Source: Bradyrhizobium lablabi
Lineage (GTDB): Bacteria; Pseudomonadota; Alphaproteobacteria; Rhizobiales; Xanthobacteraceae
DNA length: 64,000 bases
Assembly (NCBI RefSeq): GCF_900141755.1
Contig: NZ_LT670844.1
Location: 2,604,001-2,668,000 of the forward strand
Reading direction: 5' to 3'
Part shown: positions 8,184 through 16,315 of the stretch, one piece after another
Position numbering within the stretch: position 1 is the first letter of the stretch
Layout: every line of letters starts with the position of its first letter
Position numbers and translations under genes: made by a program
Notes under the pieces: generated by a model
The model's input: the letters and a program-made list of their open reading frames with translations, nothing else
Database searches by the model: none
Told to the model about the DNA's origin: nothing

Positions 8184-8978
8184 CTACTTCCCATAAGCTT
8201 CCCGCATCTTGGCCTGGATCTTCGCCATGCCCGCGATCCAGCGGTCGTAATTTTCCGTCTTCCTGCGCATATAGCCCAGCACCTGCGGATGCGGCAAAAT
8301 GACAAATGTCTCCTGCTCGATCCCCGCGAGCGCGTCCCTCGCCACCTGTTCGGGGGTCAGATCGCCGTCGCCGGATTGCGGCCCCTTCGGGATCGAGCGC
8401 AGCATGTTGGTGTCGACGCCCTGCGGGCACAGGATCGAAACCTTGATGCCGTGGGCTTTGTGCGAGATCGCGAGATTTTCCGCAAATCCGACCGCGGCGT
8501 GTTTTGTCGTTGAATAAGCGGGGCTGCCGACCTGCGACAAAAGTCCGGCGGCGGAAATCGTGTTGAGAAAGTAGCCCCTGCCGCGCGCCTTCATGCGCGG
8601 GACCAGATGCCGCGCGGCATAGACATGGGCCATGACATGAACGGCCCAGCTTCGCGACCACGGTTCGTCGGAGTCGCCGCCGGCATTCTCCGACAGCGGA
8701 TCGAAACCGCCGCCGACGCCGGCGTTGGAGCAGAACAGCTCAATCGGGCCGAACTGACGTTCGGTTTCCTCGATGACGTGGCTGATGTCTTTCTCCTTGC
8801 CGACGTCGCATTTGAACGCCGCGCCGTCGACCGCGGCTGCGACAGCTCTCGCAGCCGTGCTATCGATATCGGCGACGATCACCCTGGCGGCGCCGGCGCG
8901 ATGGAAGGCCTCGCACAGCGCCCGCCCGATGCCGTTGGCGCCGCCGGTGACAACCACGATCTTGCCGGTCACCTGCAT
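8184..8978 (-). CDS. Short-chain dehydrogenase/reductase
   Basis: Classical SDR of 264 residues. The Rossmann cofactor motif TGGANGIG sits near residue 12, NAG (CSNAGVGG) near residue 90, and the catalytic Ser and YxxxK are in NTISAAGLLSQVGSPAYSTTK. The acidic residue ending the second strand (VADIDS) suggests NAD rather than NADP. The C-terminal tail beyond the fold (LGYMRRKTENYDRWIAGMAK) is helical and basic. Substrate unknown. It is convergent with the benzoylformate decarboxylase and 30 bases downstream of the HlyIII gene on the same strand, so it could be co-transcribed with the latter. Confidence 0.88.
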   Translation of the reverse strand: MQVTGKIVVVTGGANGIGRALCEAFHRAGAARVIVADIDSTAARAVAAAVDGAAFKCDVGKEKDISHVIEETERQFGPIELFCSNAGVGGGFDPLSENAGGDSDEPWSRSWAVHVMAHVYAARHLVPRMKARGRGYFLNTISAAGLLSQVGSPAYSTTKHAAVGFAENLAISHKAHGIKVSILCPQGVDTNMLRSIPKGPQSGDGDLTPEQVARDALAGIEQETFVILPHPQVLGYMRRKTENYDRWIAGMAKIQAKMREAYGK

Positions 8979-9008
8979 CGCTGCATCCGTCGTTTGAAAT
9001 CAAAACGC

Positions 9009-9716
9009 TTACGTCAATACCAGATCGAGCACCGCGGTGTAATGGCAGACCGCGCCCAGTAGCACAAAACAATGCCAGATCACATTCTGGAACCGCAGCC
9101 GCTGCCAGGCGTGAAAGATCACCCCGGTCGAGTACAGCACGCCGCCCGCGATCATGAAGCCGAGCGCCATGGTCGGCAACGCCGCCACCACGGCATCATA
9201 CAGCATCATGCCGCTCCAGCCCATCGCGAGATAAAGCCCGACCGACACCCGGTCGAACCGGCCGGGCCAGCCGAGCTTGAGCACGATGCCGACGATCGCC
9301 ACGCACCACACCCCGACCAACAGCGCAATCGCAAAAATGCTGTCCTTCAATTCCGTGATGAACGGCGTGTAGGTGGCCGCGATCAGCACATAGATCGCCG
9401 AATGGTCGAAGCGGCGCAGCACCCATTTGGCCCGCGACACCGGCCACAGATTGTAGGTCGCCGACAGCACCAGCATGCTCAATAGCCCGGCGACATAAAC
9501 CGAGACAACCGCTACTTCAAACGGCGTGGCGTAGATAGCCGTCAACACGATCAGCACGGTGGCTGCGATCAATCCCCAGAGCACCCCGATCCCGTGCACG
9601 ATGCCGTCGGCGATCAGTTCGGCCCGGTCGTAATTCCAGCGCACGGCGCCGGCCACCGCATGGGCGGATGTCGAGGCCAGCTGTTTCAGTCTGAAAATGG
9701 TCATGCGGCTCGGCAA
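9009..9716 (-). CDS. Hemolysin III / PAQR-family membrane protein
   Basis: Integral membrane protein of 235 residues with seven predicted membrane segments, the HlyIII/YqfA (TrhA) architecture. The family's metal-binding residues appear to be present: the first His in ADGIVHGIGV, the Ser/Asp-His region in LRRFDHSAIYVLIAATYTP, and the C-terminal HCFVLLGAVCHY. Despite the historic name, members act in membrane-energy or fluidity homeostasis rather than haemolysis. An internal ATG at 9704 is an equally good start. Divergent from ycjX across a 171-base promoter region that must serve both directions. Confidence 0.87.
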   Translation of the reverse strand: MPSRMTIFRLKQLASTSAHAVAGAVRWNYDRAELIADGIVHGIGVLWGLIAATVLIVLTAIYATPFEVAVVSVYVAGLLSMLVLSATYNLWPVSRAKWVLRRFDHSAIYVLIAATYTPFITELKDSIFAIALLVGVWCVAIVGIVLKLGWPGRFDRVSVGLYLAMGWSGMMLYDAVVAALPTMALGFMIAGGVLYSTGVIFHAWQRLRFQNVIWHCFVLLGAVCHYTAVLDLVLT

Positions 9717-9887
9717 GCTCCAAGGGTGCAGCGATAAAGGATACCGCCTGCATGGTCAACGAACCCTGAAATCTCCTCGCCTCAAATCGCGTCCTAAATA
9801 TGAAACTTGATTTTGCCTGTTTAATCGCCACTTTCCGGGTAGTTTGCCTATGTATTGCAACCACCATATCGAGCTCTCCCCACCCGC

Positions 9888-11357
9888 ATGGCCCTTAGGT
9901 TCTCCGAAATGATCGAGGAAGCGCGCCTGTCGGCGCGGGCGTTGCGGGACTATGGCGAGCATTTTTTCAACCCGACCGTCCGGCTTGGCGTCACCGGATT
10001 GTCACGCGCCGGCAAGACCGTCTTCATTACGGCGCTCGTTCACGGCCTCACGCGCGGCGGCCGCTTTCCGGTGTTCGAGCCGTTCGCGACGGGGCGGATC
10101 GCCCGCGCCCGGCTCGAGCCGCAGCCCGACGACGCGGTGCCGCGCTTCGACTACGAAAACCATGTCCGTACCCTGATCGAGGCGCGGCGCTGGCCGAACT
10201 CCACCGTCGACATCAGCGAATTGCGGCTCGTGATCGACTATCAGCGGCAAAATGGCGCGGACCGCACCCTGACGCTCGATATCGTCGACTATCCCGGCGA
10301 ATGGCTGCTCGACCTGCCGCTGCTCAACAAGAGTTTTGAGCAATGGTCACGAGAGAGCCTCGCTTTGTCCCGCGAGCGGCCGCGCGCGCCGCTGGCGGCC
10401 GAGTGGCATCAACATCTCGCGACCTTGAAGGCACAAGCGCCCGCAGACGAGCAGGCGGCGCTGACGGCTGCAAAACTGTTCACCGATTATCTGCGCGCCT
10501 GCCGCGACGAGCGTTTTGCGATGAGCCTGTTGCCGCCCGGCCGCTTCCTGATGCCGGGCAATCTCGCGGGCTCGCCGGCGCTGACATTTGCGCCGCTCGA
10601 TCTGCCGGCTGAGGGCACCGTGCCCGAAGGTTCGCTGTGGGCGATGATGGTGAGGCGTTACGAGGCCTATAAGGACGTCGTGGTCCGGCCGTTCTTTCGC
10701 GATCATTTTTCCCGGCTCGATCGCCAAATGGTGCTGGTCGACGCGCTTTCCGCATTCAATTCGGGACCGGAAGCGCTGGTTGATCTGGAAGCGGCGCTGG
10801 CGGGAATTCTGGATTGTTTCAGGATCGGCCGCAGTACGATTTTTTCCAGTCTGTTCCGGCCGCGCATCGACCGCATTCTGTTCGCGGCAACCAAGGCCGA
10901 TCATCTGCACCATTTAAGCCACGATCGCCTCGAGGCAGTGTTGCGGCGAACGGTGGCAAAAGCCGTCGCGCGTGCCGAGGATACCGGCGCGGAAATCGAC
11001 GTCGTGGCGCTGGCCGCCGTCCGCGCCACCCGCGAGGCGATGGTCGCGCGCGGCCGGGAAAAGCTGCCCTCGATCCTCGGCACCCCCGCCCCCGGCGAGC
11101 GGGCCAATGGCGAGGCGTTTGACGGTAACACCGAGGTCGCGACCTTTCCCGGTGACCTGCCCACCGACGCCGAAGAGCTGTTCGCCGGCGAAACCGCGTT
11201 CCGCGGCCTTTCCAGCGCATCAGCCGAAAAATCCGACTACCGCTTCCTGCGCTTCCGGCCGCCGCAACTCGACGGCAACGGGCCGGATGGGCCTGACCTG
11301 CCTCACATCCGCCTTGACCGCGCCCTCCAGTTCCTGATCGGAGACCGACTGCAATGA
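9888..11357 (+). CDS. ycjX: YcjX-family P-loop protein
   Basis: Predicted P-loop NTPase of about 489 residues of the YcjX/DUF463 family, associated in enterobacteria with the phage-shock (envelope stress) regulon. The Walker A motif is GLSRAGKT near residue 37; an Asp in DIVDYPGEWLLDL is a plausible switch/Walker B region, and a TKADHLHHLS segment is similar to a G4 specificity motif. A TTG at 9855 extends the frame, but the ATG at 9888 gives the N-terminus MALRFSEMIEEARLSARALR that I recall from alphaproteobacterial relatives. It overlaps ycjF by four bases (ATGA). No pspA homologue is visible nearby. Confidence 0.9.
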   Translation: MALRFSEMIEEARLSARALRDYGEHFFNPTVRLGVTGLSRAGKTVFITALVHGLTRGGRFPVFEPFATGRIARARLEPQPDDAVPRFDYENHVRTLIEARRWPNSTVDISELRLVIDYQRQNGADRTLTLDIVDYPGEWLLDLPLLNKSFEQWSRESLALSRERPRAPLAAEWHQHLATLKAQAPADEQAALTAAKLFTDYLRACRDERFAMSLLPPGRFLMPGNLAGSPALTFAPLDLPAEGTVPEGSLWAMMVRRYEAYKDVVVRPFFRDHFSRLDRQMVLVDALSAFNSGPEALVDLEAALAGILDCFRIGRSTIFSSLFRPRIDRILFAATKADHLHHLSHDRLEAVLRRTVAKAVARAEDTGAEIDVVALAAVRATREAMVARGREKLPSILGTPAPGERANGEAFDGNTEVATFPGDLPTDAEELFAGETAFRGLSSASAEKSDYRFLRFRPPQLDGNGPDGPDLPHIRLDRALQFLIGDRLQ

Positions 11358-12385
11358 GCGAGCGCACGCCGCACCGAAAGCCTGCGACCTTCAAGCTCGA
11401 CGATCCCGGCGTGGTCGTGATCGATCCGGATGATGCGAGCCGCCCCGCGCGCGGCACCATCCACGTCACGCCGGAAGCCGATCCCGCGCTGCTGCCGGTC
11501 CCGCTCGAGGCGCCGATGGTCCCGGCGCGGCGAGGCTTTCGCTGGGGCACGCTGTTCTGGGCCGCGACCGGCGGTCTCATTTTGCTCGGTCTCGGCCTCG
11601 GCGTCACCCGCCTGATCGAAGATCTGTTTGCGCGCAGCGAAGGCCTCGGATTTATCGGGTTGGGTTTTGCCGCTGCCGCCGCGCTGGCGTTTGTCGTTGT
11701 TGTCGCGCGCGAAGCGCTCGGGCTTGCACGGCTTGCCACCATCGAAAAACTGCATCTCCGCGCGAGCGCGGTGCTTGCAAATGACGATCGCGCGGAAAGC
11801 CGGGCCATCGTGGGGGATCTCATAAAACTCGCGCACCAAAACCCGCATCTGGCGCGGGCCCGCGCCACATTGCAAAACCACGCCGACGACATCATCGACG
11901 GCGCCGACATGATCCGGTTAGCGGAGCGCGAATTGATGACGCCGCTCGATCAGGAGGCGCGACGGCTGGTGTCTTCAGCAGCGCAACGCGTCTCGATCGT
12001 CACCGCCGTCAGTCCGCGCGCCCTGATCGACGTTCTCTTCGTGTTCGCCGCATCGTTACGCCTGATCCGCCAATTGGCGCGGCTCTACGGCGGACGGCCG
12101 GGCGCGCTCGGCATGATCGCCCTGATGCGTCACGTCATCGCCCATGTCGCAATCACCGGCGGCATGGCGGCGAGCGACAGCCTGGTGCAGCAGGTGCTCG
12201 GCCATGGGCTGGCGGCAAAACTGTCGCAGCGATTAGGCGAAGGCGTGCTCAACGGACTTTTGACCGCGCGGCTCGGGTTAGCCGCCATCGACGTCACGCG
12301 ACCGCTGCCGTTCACTGCACTGCCGCGGCCGGTGCTTACCGATCTCGCGAAGGACCTCTTGCGCAAGCGCGGCGGCGAGGAATAG
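11354..12385 (+). CDS. ycjF: YcjF-family (DUF697/TIGR01620) membrane protein
   Basis: Membrane protein of 343 residues coupled to ycjX by an ATGA overlap, the pairing seen across proteobacteria. After a polar N-terminal region of about 65 residues come two hydrophobic segments (FWAATGGLILLGLGLGVTRL and GLGFAAAAALAFVVVVAREA), then the conserved C-terminal DUF697 region rich in SPRALIDVLFVFAASLRLIR and ITGGMAASDSL. The exact function is unknown; the co-occurrence with YcjX suggests a membrane partner of the NTPase. A bidirectional terminator follows the stop. Confidence 0.9.
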   Translation: MSERTPHRKPATFKLDDPGVVVIDPDDASRPARGTIHVTPEADPALLPVPLEAPMVPARRGFRWGTLFWAATGGLILLGLGLGVTRLIEDLFARSEGLGFIGLGFAAAAALAFVVVVAREALGLARLATIEKLHLRASAVLANDDRAESRAIVGDLIKLAHQNPHLARARATLQNHADDIIDGADMIRLAERELMTPLDQEARRLVSSAAQRVSIVTAVSPRALIDVLFVFAASLRLIRQLARLYGGRPGALGMIALMRHVIAHVAITGGMAASDSLVQQVLGHGLAAKLSQRLGEGVLNGLLTARLGLAAIDVTRPLPFTALPRPVLTDLAKDLLRKRGGEE

Positions 12386-12405
12386 GTTTTCGGGCTAAAC
12401 AAAAA

Positions 12406-12435
12406 GGCCGCCCTGCGGCGGCCGAATTTTGATTC
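12406..12435. terminator. Bidirectional intrinsic terminator
   Basis: Perfect 7-bp stem GGCCGCC / GGCGGCC with a CTGC loop, preceded by a run of A (AAAAA) and followed by GAATTTTGATTCTTTT. It lies between the convergent ycjF and the small secreted-protein gene and could end both transcripts. Confidence 0.8.
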
Positions 12436-12477
12436 TTTTGGAATTTGGAAGCCGAGGGCGCAGAAGAAGGGCTGTGA

Positions 12478-12765
12478 TCAATCGCAAACCCGGATCCGGT
12501 GATACGCCCAGCCATATCCGTCCCAGTAGCGCTCGCCGACGACACGGCAGGCAGGCTCTTCGACGTAGACGGGCGCCGGCTCATAATAGACCGGCGGCGG
12601 CGGTGGCGGCCGCGACGCCAGAGCGCCGCCGATCAGCGCCCCGCCGATCAGTCCGCCGACGACGCCGGCGGCGATCTGGCCATTTTCCGCTGCTGCCGGC
12701 GCCGGCAACAGAAGCGGACCGGTAGCCAGCGTAACAGCCACGATCACTGAAGCGATTTTGCCCAT
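12478..12765 (-). CDS. Small exported proline/glycine-rich protein
   Basis: Unrecognised protein of 95 residues. A signal peptide (MGKIASVIVAVTLATGPLLL, cleavage near APAAA-EN) is followed by a glycine-rich hydrophobic segment (AAGVVGGLIGGALIGGALA), a proline-rich linker and a C-terminal motif RYWDGYGWAYHRIRVC with a conserved-looking Cys pair. The upstream Met at 12786 gives seven extra polar residues; the ATG at 12765 is preferred because GGGGA lies about 10 bases upstream and the protein then opens directly with the signal peptide. The layout recalls YMGG/glycine-zipper surface proteins common in rhizobia. Confidence 0.75.
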   Translation of the reverse strand: MGKIASVIVAVTLATGPLLLPAPAAAENGQIAAGVVGGLIGGALIGGALASRPPPPPPVYYEPAPVYVEEPACRVVGERYWDGYGWAYHRIRVCD

Positions 12766-13058
12766 CAGATTTTCCCCAAGTCCCAACCCACGACCGCCAT
12801 TGGCCTATCATACATTGCGCGATTAATGCTTTCTTTAAGTCTGCCTGCGCGCGGGCAGATTATTTTTGGAACCGCAGCAAAATTAATGCGATCCGACCGC
12901 TGTTTGCGGCCCTGTTTCGAACGGGCCAAGCGCGCGCGACGAACGCGCACGATCTGGCGCGCGCTCGCTGACTTCTTGAGCGCTGATGCCGTGCTCCGCG
13001 GCAGCCGATCCCAAGCGCGCGCCTGACCTGTTGCTTCTGCGATCCGGCGCCACCTGCC

Positions 13059-16000
13059 TCATTTCGGCGGAGGGCAAGGTTGACCGTTTGGAAGGGTGCA
13101 CGGCTTTGCTGCCGCCGGAGGCGGCGGAGCTGGGCGCGCAGCAGCGGGAGGCGGCGGTGGTGGGGGCGGCGGCGGAGCCGGACGCGCAGCCGGAGGCGGC
13201 GGTGGTGGCGGTGGCGGTGGTGCCGGACGCGCAGCCGGAGGCGGTGGTGGCGGTGGCGGTGGTGCCGGACGCGCAGCCGGAGGCGGCGGTGGTGGCGGTG
13301 GCGGTGCCGGACGCGCAGCCGGAGGCGGTGGTGGCGGCGGTGGCGGTGGTGCCGGACGCGCAGCCGGAGGCGGTGGTGGCGGTGGCGGTGGTGCCGGACG
13401 CGCAGCCGGAGGCGGCGGTGGTGGCGGTGGCGGTGGTGCCGGACGCGCAGCCGGAGGCGGCGGTGGTGGCGGTGGCGGCGCCGGATGTACAGCAGGAGGT
13501 GACGGCGGCGCCGTCGGAGGTGCGACCGCGGGAGCCTTCGGCTGAGTCACCGGAGGTAGCGGCTGTCCGCCTTTGGTTTCGGGGACGATCTGCTTCTGCG
13601 CAGGCGCAGGCGATGCTGTCGGCGTAGGTGTCGGCAGCGGCTGACCGGCTTTGGTTTCGGGCACGATCTGCTTCTGCGCAGGCGCAGGCGATGCTGTCGG
13701 CGTAGGCGTCGGCAGCGGCTGACCGGCTTTGGTTTCGGGCACGATCTGCTTCTGCGCAGGCGCAGGCGATGCTGTCGGCGTAGGCGTCGGCAGCGGCTGA
13801 CCGGCTTTGGTTTCGGGCACGATCTGCTTCTGCGCAGGCCCAGGCGATGCTGTCGGCGTAGGTGTCGGCAGCGGCTGACCGGCTTTGGTTTCGGGCACGA
13901 TCTGCTTCTGCGCAGGCGCAGGCGATGCTGTCGGCGTAGGTGTCGGCAGCGGCTGACCGGCTTTGGTTTCGGGGACGATCTGCTTCTGCGCGGGCGCAGG
14001 CGATGCTGTCGGCGTAGGTGTCGGCAGCGGCTGACCGGCTTTGGTTTCGGGCACGACCTGCTTCTGCCCGGGCGCTGGCGATGCTGTCGGCGTAGGCATC
14101 GGCAGCGGCTGACCGGCTTTGGTTTCGGGCACGACCTGCTTCTGCCCGGGCGCTGGCGATGCTGTCGGCGTAGGCGTCGGCAGCGGCTGACCGGCTTTGG
14201 TTTCGGGCACGATCTGCTTCTGCCCGGGCGCTGGCGATGCTGTCGGCGTAGGTGTCGGCAGCGGCTGACCGGCTTTGGTTTCGGGCACGACCTGCTTCTG
14301 CGCGGGCGCAGGCGATGCCGTTGGCGTAGGCGTCGGCAGAGGCTGACCCGCTTTGGTTTCGGGCACGATCTGCTTCTGCGCAGGCGCAGGCGATCCTGTC
14401 GGCGTAGGCATCGGCAGCGGCTGACCGGCTTTGGTTTCGGGCACGATCTGCTTCTGCGCAGGCGCAGGCGATGCTGTCGGCGTAGGCGTCGGCAGCGGCT
14501 GACCGGCTTTGGTATCGGGCACGACCTGCTTCTGCCCGGGCGCGGGCGATGCTGTCGGCGTAGGCGTGGGCGATGCTGTCGGCGTGGGAGAAGGCTGCGG
14601 CTGACCGGGAGTTGGAGTGCCTGTCGGACTCGTGTTCTGAACCGGAACCACTTTTTGAGCGAGCGACGGCGGAACCGAGGGCGCCAGCAAAGCAGCAGCC
14701 CCGACCCCGGCAATGCCGGCTCCGACAATACCGGCGTTGGAAGGCGATGACTTGGTTGCGGGGGCAGGCTGCGTCTGAGTTGCAGGGGACTGAGGTGAAG
14801 GGGAGAAAGTTTGGCTCTGCCCACTCGGATTGGTGATTACAACGGTATTGGTCGTGTTGTTGACGACAACCGTGTTGTGGATGTTGTTGTAGATGACATT
14901 GTTGGGCGGCGGCGCAACGTAGTCTGGCGTGTTTATATAGACCGGCACCGGCGCATAAGCCGGAACCGGAAGCACGTAGGCATAAATCGCCGGCGGTGGC
15001 GGAGCCAGATCGATGAAGTAGACCGGCCGCGGCGGCAGGAAAAATACCGGTGGCGGCGGCGGAGGTTCGAATCCAAAATCCGGGTCGTCGAAAATCAACA
15101 CCGGCCGCTCGACATAAATGACCTCTTCCGGCGGCGGCGGCGGAACATCGTAGGTGATGATTTCGAATCTCGGCGGCGGCTCGAAAGCAGCCGTCAAATA
15201 TGCCAGCCGACGCCGCGCGTCGTCGGCATGGAAGCCGCGGGGATAACGACGCAAATACGACCAGTAGGCGGGTGGCGTGTCGACGTTGCGGCTGCGCCGC
15301 CACGTGATGGCCTCGCGGCGGGCCGCAATAATGGCTCGCACGCGTCTCGCCATCGGATCACGGGGATAGGCGACGAGGAAGTTTTCATAGTCCTGCAGAT
15401 TGTCGCGATCGAGCGCTGCGAGATAGGCTTCGCGGGCGTCAAAATCACGGATCGGCTTCGATCGGATCGATGACGTCTGTTCGGCCGAAACCTGGGGCGG
15501 CGGCGCATCCGGTGCCCGCTCAAAAAAGTAGAACGGCGCTTGCAGGTTTGAAGCGTTCCATGGCACTTGCGCGCCTTTGGTGATCTCGTTCACCCGAAGA
15601 CGAACCCGGTTGAACAGGTCCGTCACCGGAAGGCCGCCCTCGCGCATCATCTCGGCAAGCGCCTGCGCATAAGATGAATACGGACCGGCCTCGTTCTGCG
15701 CCACCGTTCCTGGCGCAGCGTTGAAGGCGATCAAGGTCCCCTGCTCCGGCTCGACGATCGCCAAGCCGCCTGCAAGCGGGGGGCCGGACTTGGCAAACGG
15801 GCTGGCGCGAGCCCCGTCAAGAACGACAATGCTGGCTTTGATGCCGAGCGCTGCAAGCGGTCTGGTATAGTCCGAAAGGCGCAAGGCCTCGGACGAGACA
15901 TTCACATCGCGTGCGATGTTGGCGTCCGTCGGCACGAAATAGTTTTCGCCTTCCAGTTGCAATCCGTAACCGCTGAGGTAGATGAATGCCACCGTGTCGG

Positions 16001-16280
16001 GGCCGGCCGCAGATACCTTGGCGATGAAATCCCGGAACGTCTTCCGCAGCGAATCCTGATCAAGGTCGCGAACTCCGGTCACATCGAAACCGGCGGCCTG
16101 AAGCGTTTGCGCGATCAAACCGGCATCATTGGCAGGTGTCGGAAGGGCGCCGGACGGATAATTCGCGTTGCCGATGACCAGTGCGACACGCGTCTCCGCA
16201 GCCTGGGCGCTGGCAAAGGCCAAACTTGCGAAAACAAGCACCGAGAATAAGGCCAATACGAAATCGCGTTGATGCTTCAT
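13059..16280 (-). CDS. Exported pseudo-caspase (C14-like) with repeat and polyproline C-terminus
   Basis: Protein of 1073 residues from the ATG giving a clean signal peptide (MKHQRDFVLALFSVLVFASL, cleavage near QAAE). Residues about 30-230 are a caspase/peptidase C14 p20-like domain (RVALVIGNANYPSGALPTPA, TVAFIYLSGYGLQLEGENYF, ASIVVLDGARASPF). Both catalytic positions are lost: the dyad His is Tyr105 (SGYG for SGHG) and the Cys is Ala157 (DGAR for DACR). Next come a helical region (about 275-355), a proline-rich domain, thirteen 26-residue repeats (QKQIVPETKAGQPLP core) and a long polyproline tract with PAAR spacers. It probably acts as a binding or surface scaffold rather than a protease. 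The GT39 gene ends 36 bases upstream. Confidence 0.85.
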   Translation of the reverse strand: MKHQRDFVLALFSVLVFASLAFASAQAAETRVALVIGNANYPSGALPTPANDAGLIAQTLQAAGFDVTGVRDLDQDSLRKTFRDFIAKVSAAGPDTVAFIYLSGYGLQLEGENYFVPTDANIARDVNVSSEALRLSDYTRPLAALGIKASIVVLDGARASPFAKSGPPLAGGLAIVEPEQGTLIAFNAAPGTVAQNEAGPYSSYAQALAEMMREGGLPVTDLFNRVRLRVNEITKGAQVPWNASNLQAPFYFFERAPDAPPPQVSAEQTSSIRSKPIRDFDAREAYLAALDRDNLQDYENFLVAYPRDPMARRVRAIIAARREAITWRRSRNVDTPPAYWSYLRRYPRGFHADDARRRLAYLTAAFEPPPRFEIITYDVPPPPPEEVIYVERPVLIFDDPDFGFEPPPPPPVFFLPPRPVYFIDLAPPPPAIYAYVLPVPAYAPVPVYINTPDYVAPPPNNVIYNNIHNTVVVNNTTNTVVITNPSGQSQTFSPSPQSPATQTQPAPATKSSPSNAGIVGAGIAGVGAAALLAPSVPPSLAQKVVPVQNTSPTGTPTPGQPQPSPTPTASPTPTPTASPAPGQKQVVPDTKAGQPLPTPTPTASPAPAQKQIVPETKAGQPLPMPTPTGSPAPAQKQIVPETKAGQPLPTPTPTASPAPAQKQVVPETKAGQPLPTPTPTASPAPGQKQIVPETKAGQPLPTPTPTASPAPGQKQVVPETKAGQPLPMPTPTASPAPGQKQVVPETKAGQPLPTPTPTASPAPAQKQIVPETKAGQPLPTPTPTASPAPAQKQIVPETKAGQPLPTPTPTASPGPAQKQIVPETKAGQPLPTPTPTASPAPAQKQIVPETKAGQPLPTPTPTASPAPAQKQIVPETKAGQPLPTPTPTASPAPAQKQIVPETKGGQPLPPVTQPKAPAVAPPTAPPSPPAVHPAPPPPPPPPPAARPAPPPPPPPPPPAARPAPPPPPPPPPAARPAPPPPPPPPPPAARPAPPPPPPPPPAARPAPPPPPPPPPAARPAPPPPPPPPPPAARPAPPPPPPPPPPAAARPAPPPPAAAKPCTLPNGQPCPPPK
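13096..13495 (-). repeat. Polyproline tract with PAARPA spacers
   Basis: In the pseudo-caspase frame this region encodes runs of about nine or ten prolines separated by the spacer AARPA, at least seven times. In DNA it is a degenerate GGCGGTGGTGGC array; all frames stay open, which produces spurious poly-Gly and poly-Arg reading frames on the other strand. Confidence 0.8.
13561..14574 (-). repeat. 13 tandem copies of a 78-bp coding repeat
   Basis: Thirteen head-to-tail copies of a 78-base unit starting GGCTGACCGGCTTTGG on the + strand, each encoding 26 residues of the type QKQ(I/V)VPETKAGQPLP followed by TPTPTASPAPA. Copies differ by only a few substitutions (A/G, I/V, T/M, one P-G-P variant), pointing to recent expansion. 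The unit length is a multiple of three, so copy-number change keeps the frame. Confidence 0.92.
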
Positions 16281-16315
16281 GAAAAACCCGAAAATGAGGA
16301 AGCTGATGTACACCA

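Noticed and set aside
10819-11910. Minus-strand frame of 363 residues
   Set aside because: Antisense to ycjX and ycjF; the coupled + strand pair is certain.
13096-13545. Poly-Gly and poly-Arg frames on the + strand
   Set aside because: These are the complement of the polyproline codons; low-complexity shadow, no start context.
13561-14574. CRISPR-like regular repeat
   Set aside because: Units are contiguous with no unique spacers, and are in frame in a coding gene.
12883-15303. An 806-residue minus-strand reading frame over the repeat region
   Set aside because: It is another frame of the same 78-bp repeat array and polyproline tract. It lacks a signal peptide or any domain, whereas the 13059-16280 frame has both.
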